Assembly (NCBI GenBank): GCA_021442155.1
Contig: CM038223.1
Location: 29,362,983-29,426,982, forward strand
From: Cymbidium sinense
Lineage: Eukaryota; Streptophyta; Magnoliopsida; Asparagales; Orchidaceae
Length of the DNA stretch: 64,000 nucleotides
Direction of reading: 5' to 3'
The notes beneath the pieces are model-generated. The model was not told where the DNA came from. It ran no database searches and was given only the letters and a program-made list of their open reading frames with translations. How positions within the stretch are numbered: the stretch's first letter is position 1; the number at the start of each line of letters is the position of its first letter. The position numbers were made by a program, and so were the translations under genes. This document shows positions 56,401 through 64,000 of the stretch, in pieces.

Positions 56401-57735
56401 ATGTGGAAAGTCTAGCGTTAGCGCTATTGCTACATCGACTATGTAATTCAATTAATTAGGGTTTAAAATGTATTTTAATTAGCCAAAATCTTAAAAAATC
56501 ATAAGTAATTATAGAAAAATTTTAAAAATACAAATAAATCCATTTGAAAAGCTTTGACAGAGGAGAATATAGGAAAAATAAAATCCTTAATTTTCATTAA
56601 ATATATAATGATTTATTAGGATTTGAAATTTTACTTAATTAATTTAATTAAGTTTTAATTGCTTGCCTAATTAACTTGAAAATTGGCGTGATTATTTCTT
56701 GGGATGACCTCTAGCTCTAAAATTTTTCTGAAGTAATTTGCTATGTTTAGGCAATCTTGATTTTCAAACCTTAGTTAACCATTTTATATTAAATAATTAT
56801 TTAAAATTATGAAAATTAATAAATTAATTAGAGGAACTTAATTAAAATAGTAAAGGTGACTAGAGAAGTTAATTAGGACCTTTGATTCTAATTATTTCTC
56901 AAAATCACCTTAAAGGTCTTTTAATTAATTAATTAATTAATTAACAGAATTTAAAATATCATAGTAATTAGTGTAAATCATTAATTTTGACAATGCTCTT
57001 TTTGTGCTCAGCAAACAAAGAGGTTTTCAATGAAATTGAACTTTTTAATTATTTTGGGGGTATTTTGAGTGTACTTAATGATTTTGGGTCTTTCTTATTT
57101 ATGTAATTAACCCTTTATTATAAGCTCAATTGCATTAGAATTTTTTAAAGGCATGTTTATTTTATGTTTATGTATCTCTAGCATTTTTCTCATAAATTTT
57201 AGGCTTACACTTGAGGCTTAACTGAATTTATGGGTTTTTTGGGTTTAATTGATTAAATAATTAATTAACCTCAATTAATTCATTAAAATCATTTAAATAA
57301 CTTTTAATTTACTTAATGAATAGAGATGGATCAATAAATAACTTTAATAATTTTTTTTTCTCCTTAAGATTAAGTAATCTAAATTCTAAAAAACTCAACT
57401 CTTAGTAAAATTGATTAAGCTTAAGGGTACTTAACTTAATGTGAATGTTCTTAAGAATTAATGAATCTAAATAAGTTGTTTGATATGTTTAGTTATTTTG
57501 CTTCAATTATTCATAAGTTTGTATTCACATGCTCATGCATTCATGTTTCTAAAATAAAATAAAAGATAACATTTAATTGCATGACTTTGAATTAAGTAGT
57601 TTGACTATTATCACTAATAAATCTCAAATTATTTTCTTAATTAGTTAAAATATATCTATTAATCAAAATTATAATTAATAAGAACAATTAAAAGTTAAAC
57701 TTAATTTCTATGTGTATGAACTACAACATTGAATG

Positions 57736-58062
57736 GTATATAGTATGGAAATTAGGGAGCACGAGACTTTAAGTAGTCCCAAATGGGTCTCTGATTGCCT
57801 CACTTCCTTGGTCTAACAAAGGCATGCACCTTAAAATTTGTAGTGGATTACATATTATGGATAAATTATTTTCATCTATATATTTAAAACATCCTAAAAG
57901 TTTTACAATTTTGTCTTTATGTCCATGTATGTATGGATATATATATATATATATATGAATTAATAAGTATATTGTCTAGACATCCGAGGAGCATGAGACT
58001 TTAAGTAGTCTCAATGAGGTCTTTGATTACGACTTCCCTAGTTTAATGATAGCACATACTTG
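57736..58062. repeat. two ~100-bp LTR modules (copy C)
   Basis: Modules near 57,736-57,835 and 57,958-58,062 share GACTTTAAGTAGTC and CACATACTTG-like ends. They are homologous to the three at 16,563-17,160 and the one at 24,440-24,552. Confidence 0.75.
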
Positions 58063-58608
58063 TACAAATTCCATATACTAATGCATATATGCATGTATAA
58101 GATATGATTATATTAATTTATTCTATAAAAAATCATGCATCATAACTTATATGATAACTATTATAAACCATACATATCAATTCATTCATGCATTAAGTGT
58201 AGAATAATAAAAAATATTTATAAATTCAGAAGCTATTCATTTCTCTTTTGCTACAAGCATAAGTTCTCACATCATAGGGATTCTCATAATCTTGTGTTGT
58301 TGGAATCTAAGCCCTAGTATTCTAATAAAATTTCAACACAAATAAATATAACTTCTCTTCTTCAAAAATATAAAATTTAACTATAGGGTAGATTGAAGAG
58401 CTCACTAGGCTTCCTAGTATCATAGGTGCTTCTTACTCATCTTCTCTTATAACCTATTAAGAACTTTTCTCACATTGAATTTTCCCACTTGATTTGCAAT
58501 AATTAGGAATCCTTTGATCATCGATCTTTGAAATCTTTAGAGATATTAGTTGACTACTTTAATCGAGAGTATTCTTAAAAAATTCTCATTTTTTTAGAAT
58601 GTAATTAA

Positions 58609-58630
58609 CTATGGAAGCTTGCTTCTATAG
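58609..58630 (+). other. conserved hairpin near LTR 3' end (copy C)
   Basis: CTATGGAAGC TT GCTTCTATAG: a 10-bp stem with one G-U wobble. One pair differs from copies A and B on both sides (A-T here, G-C there). Confidence 0.55.
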
Positions 58631-58883
58631 GGAATAAAGAACCGAACATAAAATAAATCATGCTTTACTTCATCCATGTAAAGTAGGGGAAATATCTTTG
58701 ATATATGTAGACCCATCTACTTTATGAGTCCTTATTAGATGATTAAGTCCATTGTAGGGTAATATTTCTATATTTTGAGATAGTATATCATTTCATAGAT
58801 GTCGTACTCGATCATTTCAATAAGCACTTCTTAAGATCTGCGTCGTGTCCCTAAGACTCCAAAAATAAACACCATAGATTTTT

Positions 58884-58905
58884 CTAGAGACCCCACTAGG
58901 GATTA
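58884..58905 (+). promoter_or_regulatory. primer-binding-site-like sequence of Tat element 2
   Basis: AGAGACCCCACTAGGGATT, nine bases after the LTR end, resembles the TGGCGACCCCACTGGGGA-type PBS seen in Tat/Ogre elements, with substitutions. The match is from memory of the family and should be treated as probable. Confidence 0.5.
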
Positions 58906-59424
58906 TTTTTCTCTTCATCTTTAGTAGTCAATCATTGTCTCCAAATATCAATAGTGAACTTATGTCTTTCATAGGTCCAAGATTACTTTTCTATCTATTG
59001 GATTCCTTGTCCATTTCATCCTTGGACAAGTGTTGTCAACATCTCTTTTGGTTCTAGAACCTCTCCTAAAAGGAAACATTAAATCAATGAACCTATTGTC
59101 ATACCCAAATTTGGAAAATTAAGTCCACTGATTTCTCCAAAATTCATTGAACTTACTTCATAGTGAGGTTCAAAATTAAAGTCCCTCTCTTTCAAAATAA
59201 AATATCTCCAATTTATGAACCCTATATAGCATAATCAAACTTATTGGATGGGGGTTGAAATCAAAAATTCAATCAATAAAAATAAAATCAAGTCCACAAA
59301 CCCTTTTCCATCTCTTCAAACAGAGATAAAGCCATAAGTTGTTCCGCCTTTAAGCAATAACAACAACAACATCATATCTTCTGGAAAGCTTATTTTCTTT
59401 TTCACTTCTAGTGTGGATTTGACC
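58906..59424 (+). other. leader (5' UTR) of Tat element 2
   Basis: Non-coding sequence between PBS and the first open stretch. It contains a short AACAACAAC run at 59,359-59,370. Confidence 0.5.
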
Positions 59425-60870
59425 ATGAATCAAACCATACTCACCACCATCTCCATCATCAAGTTTGGCATGAGCTTTGAACACTTCAAGATCACTTGTC
59501 ACAACCTTGTCCTCAACATCATTAGGGAGGAGGTGGCTGACAAGAAGCCAGTCCTACAGTTCAATTTACACTCTGACACTAAGTTCCTCTCTTTAAAGAG
59601 GAAGGCCATAGAGGTTCCCCAACCATGAGTACCTATTATGTCCACCACTAGGACTTAGCATCGCCTCAATGATAGCCCCGACCCCTAAAGGGAAGGCACT
59701 ACTTGCATCAGAGGTTGTCTTATCTACTTTTGAGGTTAGTTCTATCTCCCATTATGTCCTTTTGACCAAGACACAATGCTATAATAAGAATCATAAGCTG
59801 AAGAGATACTATAAGAGGATGTCCAAGGAGGCTGAGTCTGTCTTCTATGTAGCTGAGGATGGTTCTTCCTGTAAGACCTCTTCTCTCCTTAGTGGCAGTA
59901 GGTTTCATCATCTTTTAGCTACAAAGGGACAGGATGATGTCAAGAAGATAGCAGCATCACCCCGTGATCTATCGAGTATGAGACACCAGATAGGGAGTGG
60001 AGGAAACCCTATGCTACTCTACGGTCCATGTTCAAGAGAGTTGGGAAAGCTTATGGATGCTCTGAGTCCGCCTTGATTTATGACCTTAGGAAAGTGATAC
60101 CTATGAGCATTAGGGATCAAATTCCCAAAGGGAGGGCCACTGGCCAAGATAGTAGCCCAAGTGTGCAAGAGGGATAGGAGGAGGTTCTCCAAGTAGTCTG
60201 CAACCTTAGCATTAGTGGATCATCACCCTAACCAATGAGTTGATAGAGCTGGTCGGTCAGACAATAAAGTCCTTATCGGTTCCAATCGAAAGAGGAGATC
60301 ATCGGTGGAGTCGTAATCAGTGCCACCACCATCATCTCAGCACAGCTCGACTCACCTTCCACCATCACCCATACATGTCCCATTATCTGAAGTCCTCACT
60401 AAGTACCACAAGTCTACATTTAGGAGAAAACCATCACCCTTGGTGATATAGTTGCAATCTAAGGGCCACACTTCATCTACTCACATTAATGGTGTGATGC
60501 TGAGTTTCCTTATTCAGCCTCCTACATCATCAGTGGAGAAGAAGGAATGGCGGCCTAAGAGTGTTTCCATTGCTTCACTAGGGTGAGGGGGACAAGAAAG
60601 AGAAAAGGATGAGATGGTCCCCATGATGGTAGAGCTAGTTATGGTTATCACTTTATCAACTTGGGATGTCCACTATCCTCCTTCCATAAAAGTTCACATG
60701 ACAGAGGATCATCACCCTCGGTATGTCTTTGTTGATCCCAAGAACATAGATGACCAGTCTTTTGAAGAGATCCTGGTTGAATATAAGGAGACCATTAAGG
60801 ATATGGAGAGGGATGAGTGATGAAGAAAAAATTGACTTTGACATGGAAGAAGATGACCTCTTAGATGATA
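59425..60870 (+). pseudogene. upstream ORF region of Tat element 2 (broken)
   Basis: Open stretches 59,425-59,628 (ATG at 59,425; the frame extends upstream only through non-ATG codons), 59,669-60,076 and 60,614-60,820 in changing frames precede the gag domain. The second ends within a Cys/Lys-rich then Ser-rich segment with no recognised domain. Some Ogre-type elements carry an extra ORF before gag, which is a possible reading. Element 1 cannot help because its equivalent is outside the window. Confidence 0.45.
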
Positions 60871-63060
60871 TAGTGGTGGTCTACATGGTAGAGACTAGGA
60901 CTTCCTCTCATAGAGAGGAGCATCATAACGGAAAAACAGTAGTTGAGGAAGGCAAGGCATCAGACTTAACTTAGCGCCTTTTGCATCAGTTCAAGTTAAA
61001 AGGTGATCATATTGATTGGATGGAGAGAAGAATGGAAGAGCTAATATCAATAGTACTAGCTCTTTACGGTCAAATACTAGCACCTTATTCCACCCCTATG
61101 GAGGCAAATATGCTCGAGTTGGTGTACGTAGTAGATCAGCCCAAGAGCACCACCCAACTGGAAGAAGATACATGTAGTTTGCATAAGAAAGTCATGGAAA
61201 ATATATTCATCAAAGAGAGGAACATTAAATTGTTGGTGGAACAATAAGTGAAGGAAGCGTTGACACAATCCTAAGAGGCCTCATCAATTCCCAAGGGTCG
61301 ACCTTACCCAGATGAATTCGATGTAGTCTAGTACCCCAAAATTTTGTGCCACCATCCTTCAAGGTATTCAATAGCAGTGGGAACCCTAAGCAACACATTG
61401 CACACTTTTAGGGCCAATTACTGTAATATAGCTGGCAATGATGCCCTACTCTTTCGATAATTTATTAGTAGCCTTTTTGGGATAGATTTTGATTGGTATG
61501 TCGAACTACCCAATGGTTCAGTGAAGTTCTTTGCAGTGCTAAAGCTGTTACTCATTACTAGATTTATAGGTGCTCAATAAAGGGTAACTGTAAGAGACCT
61601 TGTTGTAGAAAAATAAAAATGCAATGAGTCTCTTATTAATCATATTCTCAGGTGGTGTAACTTGAGTATGAAATATGATTTGCAACTCTAAGAGCAACTT
61701 GACATTAAAATTATCCTCAAGAATATTCATGGCTAGGTCAATTTTATGCTTAAGGACTTCACTATTAAAACATTTGAGAAGCTAATTAGTAAGACGACCA
61801 ACCTATAAGAGGAAGCCAAATAGTTATCTTTCTCAGACCAATCAGGGAAGTAGCCAGTGAGAGTTTATTTGAGAGGCCTAGAGTTCAACAACCTTCACTT
61901 CTACATTCTCTTTCATTCTTTTGGCCACCATAGCAGCCTCCGCATTAGCGATACCAATATCCACCTCCAAGTAGCTATTTTTCACCTACTATTGTAGACA
62001 AACTTAACAAATCATATTCATTTAAGAGGGAGATAGTTAGGAAGATCTTTAAGAACCTTCTTAAGAAACTTGACTTTTAGCTACTTGAACATAGGAAGCT
62101 AGAGGAAGTAGGCAGAAGTGATGATTTTAACTTTTTCCCTTACCATTGCATGTTAGGTCATGTCTTACAAGATTATTTTACATTTAAGGATTGACTCAAA
62201 TGAAGCTACAAATTTGGAGCCATAGTGATACCTAAAGAGTACTTAGTAAAATAACTCTATGGTTCCATGATTGTAATCTTTAGGGAATCATTTAATCCTC
62301 TTAAGATCAAAGAAGGTTGGAACTTCTCTTTTCCTCGTACCTCTAAGAAGATTATTTCTAAAATTAAGAAACTTTCTAAGTAGCTATTTTTCACCTACTA
62401 TTGTAGACAAACACAACAAATCAAACTCATTCAATAGGGAGGTAGTCAGGAAGATCTTTAAGAACCTTCTTAAAAAAATTGACTTTTAGCTACCTGAACC
62501 TAAGAAGCTGGAGGAAGTTGGCATAAGTGATGATTATAAGTTTTGCCTCTACCATCACATGCTAGGTCATGTCTTAGAGGGTTATTTTACTTTTAAGGAT
62601 TGGCTCGAATGAAGCTACAAATTAGGAGCCATAGTGATACCTAAAGAGTACTTAGTAGAACATCCTCTGGTTCTATTAAGGTAATCTCTAGGGAATCATT
62701 TAATCCTCTTGAGACCAAAGAAGGTTGGAACATCTTTTTATATTGTACCTCTAAGAAGATTATTTCTAAAATCAAGAAACTTTCTCTGTGCCTAAATCTG
62801 CTTAAACCTCCAATACCTCAAATGTCTGCTAGTTATGAGGGACAACTTAGAGAGGTTGTGAGCCAAGCAGCAACAACAATAGCACATGCCCGTGATAGTT
62901 CACTAGTGCAACCACCATCCGGGTCTAGCATCTTCGCCCCCACATTACAACTACTACCTCTACTAGCTCCTTCACTAAGCCACTCATGCCACTTACTTTA
63001 TTTGATTTCTACTTTGTACCACCTAAATTAAATAAATCAATGAAGAAGAAAGATTATACT
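60871..63060 (+). pseudogene. gag region of Tat element 2 (broken)
   Basis: Collinear with 90-1,720 of element 1. 60,981-61,247 encodes a Met/Glu-rich helical segment (HIDWMERRMEELISIVLALYG). 61,340-61,700 is the degenerate retrotrans_gag core with WCNLSMKYD. 62,130-62,190 carries FPYHCMLGHVLQDYFTFKD in part. A 409-bp tandem duplication (61,971-62,785) disturbs it further. Confidence 0.7.
61971..62785. repeat. 409-bp tandem duplication in gag of Tat element 2
   Basis: 61,971-62,377 and 62,380-62,785 are two copies of one segment, both opening GTAGCTATTTTTCACCTACT and closing AAGAAACTTTCT. Element 1 has a single copy at about 1,247-1,655. Confidence 0.9.
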
Positions 63061-64000
63061 TATATCTTCTTTACCTTTGATGATCTTAGTGATTTCATTC
63101 CTATAGAATAATCTAAATAATTCATATCACTTACTCTTTGATTCAGAAGTGGATTTTCATTTTCGAAATCTCTAAGGTTCACCACTTGAGATATACTTGG
63201 AGTCATCCAACTCTGAAGATCCTTTAGAAGAAACTAGGTATGCTCGATGTGCAGGTAGAACTCACTGCAAGCCCTCCATTTGAAGAAATAATTAAAGTTA
63301 ACCTCAATAGTGGTATGGTTTTATCTCAAAGGGTAGCACCTCAGGATAAGGGTAAATAGGTAATTGGTTCTAGTGAGCATATAATTCCTCCACAAGATAC
63401 TCCTCCTTTGGATATGCTTGTGGAGGATTAACCCAAAGTTGACTACAACATCTTGACACATCTTAGAAAGTTGCCAGCTAAGCTAAGAATATATGTTGTC
63501 CTACTCTTATCCAAAGAGATAAGAGACTCATTAATAAAAACACTACTTGATCCTAAAATATGCTTAGCTCAATTGGCCCCTACAAGCCCAGCTAAAGAAG
63601 AGGTGTGTTTTTTAAAGGAAGTCCTAGGAGTTACCTTTTCAGATGAAGACCTATTGCTTGGGATGATAGAGCATAACCACCCTCTATACACTATGATAGA
63701 TGTTGGCAAGTTCAGACTATCCAGAGTGCTTATTGACCTGGGTGCTTCGAACAACATCATGAGCTTAAGAACCCTCACTTTTTTGAAGATTAACATCATT
63801 AAACTTTAATTTGAAAAGATGATGTTGAAAAGATTTAATGAATAAGGTGAGAGGGTCTTAAGTTCCATTACACTGCCCTTAGAGATAGAATATTAGAAGA
63901 TTGAGGCCAAGTTTCACATAAGAGATTCAAATATATCTTTTAATGCTCTACTAGGGCGACCTTGGATTCATGAAAATAACATGATACCATCCTCACTCCA
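63061..64000 (+). pseudogene. gag-protease region of Tat element 2, cut by window end
   Basis: The open stretch 63,453-63,809 reads MTHLRKLPAKLRIYVVLLLS, then LLLGMIEHNHPLYTMIDVG and SRVLIDLGASNNIMSLRTL, an aspartic protease with an intact-looking D-L-G-A-S active-site motif. It is followed at 63,950-64,000 by GRPWIHENNMIPSSLH, the conserved post-protease block, at the window edge. Homologous to 2,250-2,800 in element 1. Confidence 0.75.

Larger units (their letters stand above)
53474..58874 (+). repeat. 5' LTR of Tat element 2, about 5.4 kb (copy C)
   Basis: Starts TGTAAGGCACCTCTATG and ends AAAAATAAACACCA. The offset to the 3' LTR of element 1 is constant (about 41,270) from 53,760 to 56,705. 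It then changes because C has two rather than three CTTTAAGTAG modules and lacks a segment equivalent to about 17,600-19,200 of copy A, which copy B retains. So the shorter length reflects deletion in C. Confidence 0.7.
53474..64000 (+). mobile_element. Ty3/gypsy Tat-lineage LTR retrotransposon 2, 3' end outside window
   Basis: Same family and orientation as element 1. Order: 5' LTR (53,474-58,874), PBS-like sequence, leader, an open stretch upstream of gag, gag, and protease running off the window at 64,000. Alignment to element 1 is collinear (position 108 there corresponds to about 60,890 here), except for a 409-bp tandem duplication in gag here. Stops break all frames. Confidence 0.85.

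Noticed and set aside
1..64000. tRNA, rRNA or snRNA genes
   Set aside because: No cloverleaf-like A/B box arrangement or rRNA segment was recognised by eye; a tRNAscan-SE and Infernal run would be decisive.

Overview
The window looks like nuclear DNA from a repeat-rich flowering plant. A monocot is likely because the single intact gene has a GC-rich first exon while the rest is AT-rich and full of decayed transposons; palm- or banana-like genomes would fit, but the species cannot be read from the sequence. Almost every short ORF in the window is chance or a piece of a dead transposon. No CRISPR array, operon, rRNA or convincing tRNA was seen.

Layout. (1) 1-19,916: a decayed plus-strand Ty3/gypsy element of the Tat lineage. 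Order: gag, protease, reverse transcriptase, RNase H, a second (archaeal-type) RNase H, integrase, a repeat-rich 3' UTR, then a very long 3' LTR of about 7.6 kb. A 2.7 kb non-autonomous hAT transposon with an exact 8-bp target-site duplication splits it at 5,397-8,106. (2) 19,917-30,735: an Ulp1-type cysteine protease relic, a 35-bp minisatellite, a truncated LTR of the same Tat family, a minus-strand Mutator-like transposase relic with a possible plant-mobile-domain tail, an (AT)n tract and a GC-rich block. (3) 31,501-51,566: one real gene, a plant homologue of SMPD4 (plant entries are often called sphere organelles protein-related). It has four phase-0 exons encoding 804 residues and a C-terminal membrane anchor. 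Its first intron is 16.8 kb and holds five RTE-clade LINE 3' ends, including two near-complete copies in opposite orientation, plus small DNA transposons and microsatellites. A Mutator-type MITE family has one copy in intron 3 and one just after the stop codon. (4) 51,840-53,473: unassigned DNA with a perfect 17-bp hairpin. (5) 53,474-64,000: a second Tat element in the same orientation, from its 5' LTR (5.4 kb) through a primer-binding-site-like sequence into gag and protease, running off the right edge.

The gene is thus an island between two copies of one giant retrotransposon family. Three diverged LTRs of that family can be compared inside the window. They reveal internal tandem arrays, variable copy number of a ~100-bp module, a ~1.2 kb deletion in one copy, and a short hairpin about 250 bp from the LTR end whose pairing is largely preserved. 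All comparisons were made by eye.
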